64,000 nt of DNA, taken from assembly GCF_001424165.1 (NCBI RefSeq), contig NZ_LMOJ01000022.1, positions 211,882 through 275,881 of the forward strand. The letters run 5' to 3'. This stretch comes from Massilia sp. Leaf139 (lineage in GTDB: Bacteria; Pseudomonadota; Gammaproteobacteria; Burkholderiales; Burkholderiaceae_D). The first letter of the stretch is position 1. Each line of letters opens with the position of its first letter. Shown piece after piece: positions 16,811 through 24,261 of this stretch. Below the pieces are notes generated by a model. The model worked only from the letters and a program-made list of their open reading frames with translations, searched no databases and was not told the origin of the DNA. A program made the translations under genes and the position numbers.

Positions 16811-17125
16811 TTATTTCAGGCGCAGGTCATTCCTGACCGACTTCACGCCTTTCACTGTGCGCGCAACCGACGCTGCGGTTGCCACGTTTTCCGCCGAGCT
16901 GACATAGCCGCTCAACTGGACAATGCCTTCGCGGGTCGCGACATCGATGTCCGCCGCAGTCAGTTCCGTGCTTCGGCCGATGGCCTGTTTCACGCCGGCG
17001 GTGATGGTGGAATCGTCCACCGCCGTCTCCTTGGCCACCAGCTTGCCGGTGCCGCCACAGCCTGCCAGCGTTCCCCCGAACATGAGGGCCGCCAGCAAGG
17101 CCAGGGCCGGTTTCCATTGCGTCAT
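16811..17125 (-). CDS. BON-domain periplasmic lipoprotein
   Basis: A 104-residue protein with a signal peptide ending in GTLAGC (lipobox; Cys23) and a single BON domain (about 38-104). The BON pattern DDSTITAGVKQAI...DIDVATREGIVQLSGYV...VKSVRNDLRLK is clear. BON domains bind phospholipid or other envelope components in OsmY/DolP-like proteins. It is the first gene of a two-gene unit with the OsmB-like gene downstream. Confidence 0.88.
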   Translation of the reverse strand: MTQWKPALALLAALMFGGTLAGCGGTGKLVAKETAVDDSTITAGVKQAIGRSTELTAADIDVATREGIVQLSGYVSSAENVATAASVARTVKGVKSVRNDLRLK

Positions 17126-17195
17126 GCGGTTTCCTTGATGCCGTCATCCTGGTTCAGCGATGGCTCCAGAGTACGGCGCGCACAGGGCAGAGTCT

Positions 17196-17209
17196 GTTCG
17201 GCAACACAC
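17196..17209 (-). promoter_or_regulatory. Degenerate GTNCG-N4-CGNAC box for the BON/OsmB-like unit
   Basis: On the minus strand: GTGTG-TTGC-CGAAC-AGA (left half one base off), then exactly 22 nt to TACTCT (17173-17168). Transcription would start about 35 nt before the BON gene. Confidence 0.5.
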
Positions 17210-17239
17210 ACAGAAACGCTTTTGCTCATCAGTACTGCA

Positions 17240-19303
17240 TCAGCGCGTCTTGGCCTTGCCCGGCGGCGGCGCCGTCGGCTTTTCCTTGGCCAGGGCCACC
17301 AGGCGCCCGCAGGCGCTATCCTCGCCCGGCCCCGTATTGATCAGCGGAATCAGGGCGGCGACCGGCGCGGCGACGGTGGCGAGCACGGCCGCGCCGCCCG
17401 CCTTCAGCGCCAGCACGCCCTTGTCGACTGAAACGTCGGGCTTGCTGAACGGGCCGCGCACATACAGCGGCGCGCGCAGCGTGAACAGGCGCAGCGCCTT
17501 GGTCTCGGGACGGATCGTCAGATCCATCTGTTCGTTCGCCAGGCTGACGCTGCCGTCGACGCGAATGATCGCTTCCTGGGTATCGACCACGAAGACCTGC
17601 GACTGGGCCACGCCCTTGTTGACGTCGAAGTCGGCCGCCAGGCAATTGAGCTGCACCGGCTTGTCACCGAAGAGCTTGGTGACGATGATGTTGCCGACGT
17701 TTAGGCCCGCCATCTCGAGCAGCATCTTGCTGATGGTGCCTTCGCTGACGAGCGCCTTGACCTCGCCGTTGGACGAGCCGAGCAGGGCGGCGACCGAGGT
17801 GCCGGTGGCCGAGAGCTGGGCGTCGCCGTTGACCTGGCCGACGGTGGCCTGCATCTGCTCGATGGTCGGGAACAGCTGCTTGATCTGGATGTGGCGCGCG
17901 CTGACCTTGGCCGTGGCCGCGATCGTATTGCCCTTGGCGCCGCTGCCGTCGAGGCGGATGGTCGAGCGCAGCGTGCCGCCGGCCACGCCGAAGTCGAGCG
18001 GGGCGAGCGTGATGACGCCGTCCTTCATGATCAGGTGGGTCGAGAGCTTGCTGATCGGCAGGGTCTTGTCGCGAATGATCTGGCCGGCCGTGTAGCGCAC
18101 GTCGGCGTCGATCGCCTTCCAGCGCTCGGTGCGGAATTCCTCGACCGGCAGCACCTTGCCGCCCGGCTGCACGGCATCGACGCCGCGCGCCTTCTTGCTC
18201 GCGTTGGAGTCGCCGCCGATCAGCGGCGCCAGGTCGGAGAACACCAGCTTGTTCGTGGCGACATTGCCCGACAGTTTGCCGCGCGGCTTGCCGCCTTCGT
18301 ACACCAGCTTGCCGCCGATGTCGCTCGAGCCGACCTTGCCCTTGAAGTCCTCGTAAGTCCAGCGTCCGTATTCACGGTCGAGTTCGCCGCGCAGGCGGCC
18401 CGAGGTCGAGAAGGCCGGGGTTTCCGGCAGCGTGATGCCGGTGAAGTTGTACAGGCGCGCCATGCTGCGTCCGGCCAGTTCCAGCTTCAGGTCGACCGCT
18501 TTCAGCTTGGCCGGGCTGGTGACCGTGCCTTCGACGGCGATGCGGCTGGGGCCGCTGCGCATGTCGGCCTGGATCGGGTAGGGCACGTTCTGGTCCTTCA
18601 GCGACAGCACTTGTCCCACCTTGCCGCCGCCGGTGACCTCGGCGCCGTTGTAGCTGCCCGTGACCTTGAAGCCGACGCCGTATTTGCTGTCGTTGTCGAG
18701 CGTGCGGATCTGCGCCGTGACGTCGGCCTTGGTAACCGCGTCGACCACGCGCAGCACGCCGTCGGTCAGCACCACGCGCTCGAGGTCGAGCTCCCACTTC
18801 GATTCCTTCTCCTTCTTTTTATAGACCCAGTTGTAGTGGGTGCTGTCCGTACGCTGTAGCTCGACATAGGGCGAATCGAAGCGCAGCACCGGGATGCCGA
18901 TCGTGCGGTGCAGGAGGGCCAACGGGTTCAGCGAGAACGAAAACTGCTTCACCCGCGCCATGTCCATCTGCTTCATGGTGGCCGGGTTGCCCACGTGAAC
19001 GTCGTTGGCGATCAGGTGCGGCCAGGGCAGCCAGTCGCGCAGGTGGCGCTGGTCGGGACGCATGCGCTTGGCGGGCACTTCCCATTCGACGGCGAGGTTG
19101 CCGCGGATGGCGAAGGGACGCTCGATGGCTTCGCTTACCTTGGCGTTGAGCCATGGCCTGGCCTTGTTCCAGTCGAAGGTAAGGATAAAAATGATAGCGA
19201 TGATCGGGATTGCGATCAGGGTGGCCAGCAGGCCGAGCAGTATTTTCTTCTTCTTGCCGCCGTGCTTGTGATCGGCGCTATGTTGTGTGGTCGTGTCAGG
19301 CAT
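17240..19303 (-). CDS. AsmA-family protein
   Basis: A 687-residue inner-membrane protein with one N-terminal transmembrane helix (about 20-42, after a Lys-rich stretch) and a long periplasmic body. The body carries the AsmA pattern: an N-terminal block with FAIRGNL and SFSLNPLALL, then a C-terminal block around GNGEVKALVSEGTISKMLLEM. AsmA/TamB-like proteins are thought to bridge the periplasm and carry phospholipid to the outer membrane. It has no co-transcribed partner in sight. Its presence fits the envelope theme of the block. A Pro/Lys-rich tail closes the protein. Confidence 0.88.
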   Translation of the reverse strand: MPDTTTQHSADHKHGGKKKKILLGLLATLIAIPIIAIIFILTFDWNKARPWLNAKVSEAIERPFAIRGNLAVEWEVPAKRMRPDQRHLRDWLPWPHLIANDVHVGNPATMKQMDMARVKQFSFSLNPLALLHRTIGIPVLRFDSPYVELQRTDSTHYNWVYKKKEKESKWELDLERVVLTDGVLRVVDAVTKADVTAQIRTLDNDSKYGVGFKVTGSYNGAEVTGGGKVGQVLSLKDQNVPYPIQADMRSGPSRIAVEGTVTSPAKLKAVDLKLELAGRSMARLYNFTGITLPETPAFSTSGRLRGELDREYGRWTYEDFKGKVGSSDIGGKLVYEGGKPRGKLSGNVATNKLVFSDLAPLIGGDSNASKKARGVDAVQPGGKVLPVEEFRTERWKAIDADVRYTAGQIIRDKTLPISKLSTHLIMKDGVITLAPLDFGVAGGTLRSTIRLDGSGAKGNTIAATAKVSARHIQIKQLFPTIEQMQATVGQVNGDAQLSATGTSVAALLGSSNGEVKALVSEGTISKMLLEMAGLNVGNIIVTKLFGDKPVQLNCLAADFDVNKGVAQSQVFVVDTQEAIIRVDGSVSLANEQMDLTIRPETKALRLFTLRAPLYVRGPFSKPDVSVDKGVLALKAGGAAVLATVAAPVAALIPLINTGPGEDSACGRLVALAKEKPTAPPPGKAKTR

Positions 19304-19449
19304 GACGATCCTTCAGTGGGTATCGGTCTTGCGGCCAGCTTAGCGCAAAGGAGGTGGGCATCAATGTGCGGTGTCGCACGGTGCGGCGGATGAGCAGAGC
19401 TGTATCGCAGGGTGCACCGCGGGCTGTACTTCGGGGATATGTCCTCTAT

Positions 19450-19463
19450 GTGCGGCACCGAAC
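19450..19463 (+). promoter_or_regulatory. GTNCG-N4-CGNAC box for the DUF4398 operon
   Basis: GTGCG-GCAC-CGAAC, then exactly 22 nt to TATAAC (19486-19491), the best -10 of the series. Transcription would start about 30 nt before the ATG at 19526. Confidence 0.65.
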
Positions 19464-19525
19464 CGAACTCGACCGATAACAGGCTTATAACGTTAACAAC
19501 TTGCTTACATCCACAGGAGAAAGAC

Positions 19526-19912
19526 ATGGACATGAATCGCTTCACGACTGGGCTCGGCCGCGCCGCTGCTGCCGCGGCATTGCTGGCCCTGACCGCCTGC
19601 GCCAGCCAGAAAGCCCCGGCCACGGCCGACGTCGCGGTGTCGCGCAATGCCGTCGAGAACGCGGTGCAGGCCGGTGCGGCCGACCTGGCCCCGGCCGAGA
19701 TCACGGCGGCGCGCGCCAAGATGATGCGCGCCAACGAAGCGCTGGCCGCCAAGGATTACAAGCTGGCGCGCGAACTGGCGATGCAGGCCCAGGCGGACGC
19801 CCAGCTGGCCCAGAGCAAGGCCAATTCGGCCAAGGCCACGGCGGCTTCGAACGCGCTGAACGAAGACCTGCGCGTGCTGCGCCAGGAAGTCGACCGCGCG
19901 AATTCCCAGTAA
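19526..19912 (+). CDS. DUF4398 lipoprotein
   Basis: A 128-residue lipoprotein with lipobox LTAC (Cys about 25). A DUF4398 domain follows: about 60-125 is helical and Ala-rich, with ARAKMMRANEALAAKDYKLARELAMQAQADAQLAQ. An AGGAGAAAG ribosome-binding site sets the start at 19526. The downstream gene (19993) encodes a larger protein with the same N-terminal domain plus an OmpA domain, 80 bp away, so the two form a paired unit. The function is unknown; the domain is common next to OmpA-like proteins in proteobacteria. Confidence 0.85.
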   Translation: MDMNRFTTGLGRAAAAAALLALTACASQKAPATADVAVSRNAVENAVQAGAADLAPAEITAARAKMMRANEALAAKDYKLARELAMQAQADAQLAQSKANSAKATAASNALNEDLRVLRQEVDRANSQ

Positions 19913-19992
19913 TCAGCGCAGTAAGTGCAGGGTATCCGCATCCACAAGAACGCCAACGCGCCTGAAGGCGCCACGCATGAAGGGGAAAGAAC

Positions 19993-20916
19993 ATGAAGCC
20001 ACGTTTCCTGAAACCGGCAGTTTTTGCCAGCGCCATTTTCCTGGCCGCCTGCAGCACCACGCCCACCGTCACGCCGACGCTGGATCAGGCGCGCGCCGAT
20101 TTCGTCGCCGCAAGTAACAACCCGCAAGTGGCCAGCTATGCGCCGCTCGAATTCAAGCAGGCTTCGGACGCGCTCAACGCCGCTAACGTCGCCGCCGCCA
20201 AGAAAGAAAGCCTGGAAGACATCGACCGCCTCGCCTATGTGGCCAAGCAGAAGATCGCGACCGCCCAGGAAGTGGCGCGCGCCAAGGCCGCCGAAGCGAA
20301 CATCGCCGATGCCCAGCGCCAGCGCACCGAGATCAGCCTGGAAGCGCGCACCGCCGAAGCCGAACGCGCGAAACGCCAGGCCGCCGAAGCCCAGGCCGCC
20401 GCGGCAGCCGCGCAGCAGCAGGCCGCGACCGCCCAGCAACAGGCCGCCATGGCGCAAGACCAGACCCGCATGATCGCCGAGCGCGCCGCCAAGCTCGAAG
20501 CCCTGCTGGTCGAGCTGCACGCGACCAAGACCGAGCGCGGCATGGTCGTCACCATTGGCGACGTGCTGTTCGCCACCAACGAAGCGAACCTGACACCGAA
20601 CGGAATGTCGACCCTGCGCAAGCTGGCCGACGTGATGGCGCAGAACCCGGAGCGCACTGTGCTGGTCGAAGGGTTTACCGACAGTACCGGCAGCTCGAGC
20701 TATAACCAGGATCTCTCGCAGCGCCGTGCCAATGCCGTCGCCACCGCCCTCGGCAGCATGGGCGTGGCGCGCGAACGCATCGCGATGAAAGCCTACGGCG
20801 AAGCTTTCCCGGTCGCGGCCAACGACACGGCCTCGAACCGCCAGCTGAACCGCCGCGTCGAGATCGTGCTGTCGAACGACAATGCGCCGATTCCGCCGCG
20901 TACGGCCGGCCGTTGA
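19993..20916 (+). CDS. DUF4398 plus OmpA-domain lipoprotein
   Basis: A 307-residue lipoprotein (lipobox FLAAC, Cys20). A DUF4398 domain (about 25-100) leads to a long Ala/Gln-rich coiled coil (about 95-175, QAAAAAAQQQAATAQQQAAMAQ pattern) and an OmpA peptidoglycan-binding domain (about 185-300, VLVEGFTDSTGS and NRQLNRRVEIVLS). The coil could act as a spacer between outer membrane and cell wall. AAGGGGAAAG precedes the ATG. It follows the shorter DUF4398 gene and precedes the ferritin-like gene by 34 bp. Confidence 0.9.
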   Translation: MKPRFLKPAVFASAIFLAACSTTPTVTPTLDQARADFVAASNNPQVASYAPLEFKQASDALNAANVAAAKKESLEDIDRLAYVAKQKIATAQEVARAKAAEANIADAQRQRTEISLEARTAEAERAKRQAAEAQAAAAAAQQQAATAQQQAAMAQDQTRMIAERAAKLEALLVELHATKTERGMVVTIGDVLFATNEANLTPNGMSTLRKLADVMAQNPERTVLVEGFTDSTGSSSYNQDLSQRRANAVATALGSMGVARERIAMKAYGEAFPVAANDTASNRQLNRRVEIVLSNDNAPIPPRTAGR

Positions 20917-20950
20917 CCCGACAAGGACTAAAGAACTAAGGGGAACGATC

Positions 20951-21490
20951 ATGGAACCAAACAAGACGCCCCTGGCGCACGGCTTCGACATCGAGGCCAT
21001 CCGCCGTGCCGCGGCCAACCTCGACGACGGCGCCGTCACCGCGGGCTATGCGGCCGACCGTGAAGCCGTCATCGCCATGCTCAACGATGCGCTCGCCACC
21101 GAGCTGCTCTGCATCCTGCGCTACAAGCGTCACTACTACACGGTGCAGGGCCCGAACAACGGCGCCCTGAAGGCCGAGTTCCTCGAGCATGCCCAGCAGG
21201 AACAGGAGCACGCCGACCGCATCGCCGAGCGCATCGTGCAGCTGAACGGTTCGCCGAACTTCAATCCGGCCACGCTGACGGCCCGTTCGCACGCCGAGTA
21301 CGACGAGTCGCTTGATGCCCAGGCCATGGTGCGCGCCGACCTGATTGCCGAACGCGTCGCGATCGAGTCCTACCGCCAGATGATCCAGGCGATCGGCGAC
21401 AAGGATCCGACCACCAAGCAGATGCTGATCGAGATCCTCGCCGTCGAGGAAGAGCACGCCGACGACATGCACGATTTCCTCGTGCCCTGA
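20951..21490 (+). CDS. Ferritin-like domain protein (bacterioferritin-like)
   Basis: A 179-residue four-helix-bundle protein. The di-iron ligands expected of ferritin-like proteins can be seen: a Glu in helix A (ATELLCILRYKRHYY), ExxH in helix B (EQEHADRIAERI), a Glu in helix C (LIAERVAIESYRQM) and ExxH in helix D (VEEEHADDMHDFL). It may oxidise and store iron or detoxify peroxide. The start ATG at 20951 has GGGGAACG upstream, and the 34-bp gap to the OmpA-like gene indicates one operon. Its placement suggests a link between envelope and oxidative stress. Confidence 0.85.
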   Translation: MEPNKTPLAHGFDIEAIRRAAANLDDGAVTAGYAADREAVIAMLNDALATELLCILRYKRHYYTVQGPNNGALKAEFLEHAQQEQEHADRIAERIVQLNGSPNFNPATLTARSHAEYDESLDAQAMVRADLIAERVAIESYRQMIQAIGDKDPTTKQMLIEILAVEEEHADDMHDFLVP

Positions 21491-21534
21491 CTATTTATTT
21501 CTAACCACCACATAAACGACAACAGGAGTTCACC

Positions 21535-21867
21535 ATGCTAGACACCACCACCCGCAGCGGCCGTTCGATCGATACCAGCCTCGACAATGCCAGCGCCGAT
21601 ATGAAGGTGCTCGTCAAGGACGCCCAGTCGCTGCTCTCCGCCGCTACGTCGCTGACCGGCGAGAAGGCCGAGGAACTGCGTGCACGCGGGATGGAACTGC
21701 TCGATCGCGCAATGGGCAAGGCCAGCCAGTATCAAGGTCAAGCAGTCATCAAGAGCAAGGAACTGGCAGAGACCGCGGATGTCTACGTTAAAGACAATCC
21801 ATGGCGCACCGTGGCCGCCGCAGCGAGCGTCGGCCTGCTGGTCGGCATTTATCTGGGTCGTAAATAA
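21535..21867 (+). CDS. DUF883 (YqjD/ElaB-like) ribosome- or membrane-associated protein
   Basis: A 110-residue protein: a soluble helical part (about 10-85) and a C-terminal membrane anchor (about 91-107, VAAAASVGLLVGIYLGRK). The pattern DNPWRTVAAAASVGLLVG is the DUF883 signature. In E. coli, members such as ElaB and YqjD anchor to the membrane and associate with ribosomes in stationary phase. A CAGGAG ribosome-binding site precedes the ATG. It heads a YqjD-YqjE-like set. Confidence 0.9.
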   Translation: MLDTTTRSGRSIDTSLDNASADMKVLVKDAQSLLSAATSLTGEKAEELRARGMELLDRAMGKASQYQGQAVIKSKELAETADVYVKDNPWRTVAAAASVGLLVGIYLGRK

Positions 21868-21887
21868 TTCCAACCGGAGAGAACGCC

Positions 21888-22274
21888 ATGGAAAAGACCG
21901 AAACCGTCGTGCATGGTCCTGGGCTCATGGGCGGCATCTCCGGCCTGGCAAAAAACCTGTTCGGCCTCGTCGTGTCCCGTGTGGAGTTGGCGGCACTCGA
22001 GATGTCGGAAGTGCGTAACCACGCGATCGAACTGCTGGCAATCTTTGCCGGCGCCGTTCTCGCCGTGTGGTTCGCACTGGCCTACGGCACCGCGACTATC
22101 GTGATGCTGGCCTGGGACAGCTGGGGCTGGAAGATCCTGCTGGTGATGTTCCTGGTGTTTTTGGCGATCACGGTCGGACTCGTGATGAAGGGCGTGGCCA
22201 TGCTCAAGCAAGGCAAGCTCGCCTTCCCGGAAACGATGAAGGAACTCCGGAACGACCGCGACGCGCTGCTCTGA
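21888..22274 (+). CDS. YqjE-like phage-holin-family membrane protein
   Basis: A 128-residue protein with two adjacent membrane helices (about 47-70 and 80-103) and short charged ends. It matches the Phage_holin_3_6/YqjE family, regularly found downstream of DUF883 genes. Only 20 bp separate it from that gene. There is no lysis context, so a holin function is unlikely; the name is a family label. Confidence 0.87.
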   Translation: MEKTETVVHGPGLMGGISGLAKNLFGLVVSRVELAALEMSEVRNHAIELLAIFAGAVLAVWFALAYGTATIVMLAWDSWGWKILLVMFLVFLAITVGLVMKGVAMLKQGKLAFPETMKELRNDRDALL

Positions 22275-22287
22275 GCGGCCACTTATC

Positions 22288-22352
22288 GAGCGTGCGAAAA
22301 AAGCGCCAGGGCAAGGCGATGCAACGCAGCCATGAGTTTTTTTCACACGCGC
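22288..22352. repeat. 65-bp internally deleted MITE-like element
   Basis: The ends GAGCGTGCGAAAAAA and TTTTTTCACACGCGC are inverted repeats. The internal words CAGGGCAAGGCG and ATGCAACGCAGCCATG match the reverse complement of the 102-bp element at 16323-16424, with its palindromic centre missing. It lies 13 bp after the YqjE-like gene and ends 14 bp before the next ATG, inside a probable operon. Confidence 0.75.
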
Positions 22353-22366
22353 ACAGGGGAGAAACC

Positions 22367-22768
22367 ATGCAACATCACGATCACCATAAAGACCATAAGG
22401 ACGAGCCTACAGGCTTGGCCGGCCACAAGCACAGCACGGATCCTGTCAAGCGAAAGGCCGAGCTGCTGCGCGAGGGCGAGTTCTACCGTGCCGGCGTCAC
22501 CTACGCAAAGGCACAGGTAAAGCACGGCGCGCGGCCCGAAGTCATGCTACATTCTGCACTAGACCACGCGACGTGGGCATTGCGGGCACGAGCTGATGCT
22601 CTGCTGAAACCCACGGGCACGAGTGTCTCGGTGCTGCTGCCGTACGCGATGACCGCATTCAATTTCGTGCGTCAACGCCGAATGGGCAAGCAGGCCCTGG
22701 CGGGCGCAGTGCTGATGGGCGTCGCAAGCTGGTACATGAAGAAGCGGCGCGCGCAGCGCGAAGTCTGA
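22367..22768 (+). CDS. Hypothetical protein of the YqjD-YqjE unit
   Basis: A 133-residue protein starting with a His/Asp/Lys-rich stretch (MQHHDHHKDHKDE), possibly metal-binding. A helical region and a C-terminal hydrophobic anchor (about 108-124, QALAGAVLMGVASWYMKKRRAQ) follow. Its place and membrane tail resemble the YqjK slot in enterobacterial yqjDEK operons, but I see no clear sequence match. AGGGGAG precedes the ATG at 22367, just beyond the MITE-like repeat. Confidence 0.7.
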   Translation: MQHHDHHKDHKDEPTGLAGHKHSTDPVKRKAELLREGEFYRAGVTYAKAQVKHGARPEVMLHSALDHATWALRARADALLKPTGTSVSVLLPYAMTAFNFVRQRRMGKQALAGAVLMGVASWYMKKRRAQREV

Positions 22769-22898
22769 AGGGTCTGGTGACGGCCAGCGCCGTCGCCGGC
22801 TCGCATGTTCCGGCGTGGCGGCCCAGGCTGCCATCCGGGCAGTTTTCCGGTAGCGCAATCGAACTGGTTGCCGCTACCGAATGCGTTTATACGGAAGC

Positions 22899-23010
22899 GG
22901 TTTCATCAAGACGAAACGGTTTTCGCCAGGTTCTGGAATGAACCTGAAGGCCACGAATATGGTGGGGCTTGAGCGGCGTCGCAATCATTGATTGGACGCC
23001 GTCTTTTTTT
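22899..23010 (+). ncRNA. Candidate small RNA with three hairpins
   Basis: The -10-like TTATAC (22887-22892) lies exactly 22 nt after CGAAC (22860-22864), the same spacing as the box promoters, though the left half-site is poor. The predicted transcript of about 110 nt has a GTTTC/GAAAC hairpin (near 22900-22917), a 7-bp CAGGTTC/GAACCTG hairpin (near 22927-22947) and a strong intrinsic terminator with seven T residues. It also contains a 17-codon reading frame (22938-22991) that runs into the terminator stem. It is not assignable to a known RNA family by eye. Confidence 0.45.
22974..23010 (+). terminator. Rho-independent terminator of the candidate sRNA
   Basis: A stem CGGCGTC-(G)-CAATC / GATTG-GACGCCG with an ATT loop, followed by GTC and seven T residues. 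It lies more than 200 bp after the preceding gene, which is why a separate short transcript is suspected. Confidence 0.85.
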
Positions 23011-23055
23011 GTCGCTCCGCTTGCGGTGCGGCCCCGCGGCCGCGAACATAGCGGG

Positions 23056-23451
23056 CTAGCGTGTCTGCGTTCCCGCCTTCACACCGGCCTCGGCGCGCGC
23101 CGTCGCCATCTCTTCCTTCCAGGTGTCTTGCGCCGCCTTCAGGCAGCCCTGGCGCTCGGCCGCCGGGCCCTGGCGGCAGGCGTTCTTCGCCTCGTCGAGC
23201 GCGGCGCCGATTTCCTTCTGGCGCGTTCGCCAGCGCTCGGTCGCGGTCGCGTCCTCGCGATGCCAGCGCGCCGGATCGCCCTGGGCGATTTCGCGCGCCT
23301 GCTTGCTGGCCGCGGCCGGTGCGACCATGGCGTCGTTGCTCTGCTGCGCGGCGGGCGCAGCGGCGTCCGTGCTCTGCGCCGTGGCGAACCCGGCGGCAGC
23401 GGCCAGCAGCGCGGCGGCGATGTGCTTCATAGCGGCTTGGTGCTTCATCAT
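23056..23451 (-). CDS. Small periplasmic protein with Cys pair
   Basis: A protein of about 131 residues with a signal peptide (cleaved near GFATA-Q). The mature part is Ala/Glu/Arg-rich and helical, with a pair of cysteines ten residues apart (CRQGPAAERQGC, about 106-117) followed by LKAAQDTW. The same C-x10-C unit occurs three times in the protein encoded at 24262, suggesting kinship. GGAGGT directly precedes two adjacent ATG codons; the first or second may be used. I do not recognise the family. Confidence 0.65.
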   Translation of the reverse strand: MMKHQAAMKHIAAALLAAAAGFATAQSTDAAAPAAQQSNDAMVAPAAASKQAREIAQGDPARWHREDATATERWRTRQKEIGAALDEAKNACRQGPAAERQGCLKAAQDTWKEEMATARAEAGVKAGTQTR

Positions 23452-23469
23452 GACCTCCACGAAATGAAA

Positions 23470-23490
23470 CGGGCCGGCAAAGCCGGCCCG
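23470..23490 (-). terminator. Hairpin between minus-strand envelope genes
   Basis: A perfect 9-bp stem (CGGGCCGGC / GCCGGCCCG) with a 3-nt loop and a moderately T-rich stretch (TTTCATTTCG) on the minus strand. It lies about 120 bp after the glycine-zipper gene that ends at 23613. Confidence 0.6.
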
Positions 23491-23612
23491 TCGATGCTTC
23501 AGGCAATGTCGACAACGCAGCGGTCAGTGCTGCGGCGCACCCGGCATGGCGCCCGATACGAACTGCGCAAACCTGTCACGGCTGCGTCGCTCACACTGGC
23601 CGGTAGCGGCGA

Positions 23613-24074
23613 TCAGTAACGGTAGACGCGGCCGTCGACCAGGCGCACGCGGTTGCCCACGCGCAGGTCGTAGACGCTGTCCTGCACCACGGTGCGGTAT
23701 TCGCCGTTATCCATGCGCACGTTGACCTGGTACATCTCCTGGCCGGTGCCGCCATTGCGGTTCTTTTCGATGGCGTTGCCTGCCAGGGCGCCACCGACGC
23801 CGCCGGCCACCGTAGCGGCGGTACGGCCGCTGCCGCTGCCGACCTGATTGCCGACCAGTGCACCCACCACGGCGCCGGCAAGGGCGCCGCCGCCGCTGGT
23901 GCGGTTTTCGGCCTGGGTCACCTGGATCGATTCGATGGTGCCGTAGCCCATCGACGCAGTGCTGTTGTAGCCACCGTTATAGCCGCTGGTATTGTAGGAC
24001 GGCGAGCTGGCGCAGCCCGAGAGCAGGGCGGCGGCGGCAACTGCTGCGGCGGCGAGGGTGCGTGGTGCTTTCAT
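23613..24074 (-). CDS. SlyB/PcP-type glycine-zipper outer-membrane lipoprotein
   Basis: A 153-residue lipoprotein (signal peptide ending LLSGC, Cys about 21). After a Tyr/Asn/Gly-rich linker there is a glycine-zipper region (GGGALAGAVVGALVGNQVG...GGVGGALAGNAIEK) and a C-terminal SlyB-type beta domain ending in GNRVRLVDGRVYRY. SlyB-like proteins act as outer-membrane stabilisers. A CAGGAG ribosome-binding site sets the start at 24074. It is divergent from the Cys-pair repeat gene, and each has its own box promoter in the 187-bp gap. Confidence 0.87.
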   Translation of the reverse strand: MKAPRTLAAAAVAAAALLSGCASSPSYNTSGYNGGYNSTASMGYGTIESIQVTQAENRTSGGGALAGAVVGALVGNQVGSGSGRTAATVAGGVGGALAGNAIEKNRNGGTGQEMYQVNVRMDNGEYRTVVQDSVYDLRVGNRVRLVDGRVYRY

Positions 24075-24131
24075 ATTGTTCTCCTGGCAAAAAGTGTGAG
24101 TCAAGAATACGAGCCCGATGTCCGCGGGTCT

Positions 24132-24145
24132 GTGCGATGACGCAC
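24132..24145 (-). promoter_or_regulatory. GTNCG-N4-CGNAC box for the SlyB-type gene
   Basis: On the minus strand: GTGCG-TCAT-CGCAC-AGA, then 22 nt to TATTCT (24109-24104). The downstream stretch CTCGTATTCTT is shared with the promoter of the OmpA-like gene at 28797, strengthening both. Confidence 0.7.
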
Positions 24146-24190
24146 TCTTCGTTGCCAGATTAATATTATCGATCCGACATTACCCGTTGT

Positions 24191-24204
24191 GTTCGACAGC
24201 GAAC
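24191..24204 (+). promoter_or_regulatory. GTNCG-N4-CGNAC box for the Cys-pair repeat gene
   Basis: GTTCG-ACAG-CGAAC-AGA, then 22 nt to TAAAAC (24227-24232). It is divergent from the box at 24132-24145, 45 bp away. Confidence 0.65.
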
Positions 24205-24261
24205 AGAGAGGGATGCCCGATCGGCGTAAAACATCATGGAGGTCACAAGGAGAACAACAAT

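Noticed and set aside
17171-17183. GTACG-GCG-CGCAC near the BON gene promoter
   Set aside because: The spacer is three bases, not four, and there is no -10 at the right distance on the plus strand; the nearby site at 17196-17209 fits better.
22938-22991. A 17-codon frame starting ATGAACCTGAAG
   Set aside because: No convincing ribosome-binding site, and it runs into the terminator stem; it is treated as part of the candidate sRNA.
23527-23540. GTGCT-GCGG-CGCAC, similar to the promoter boxes, upstream of the gene at 23451
   Set aside because: One arm base is off, and no good -10 follows at 22-23 nt on the minus strand (GCCTGA); kept out of the list of boxes.
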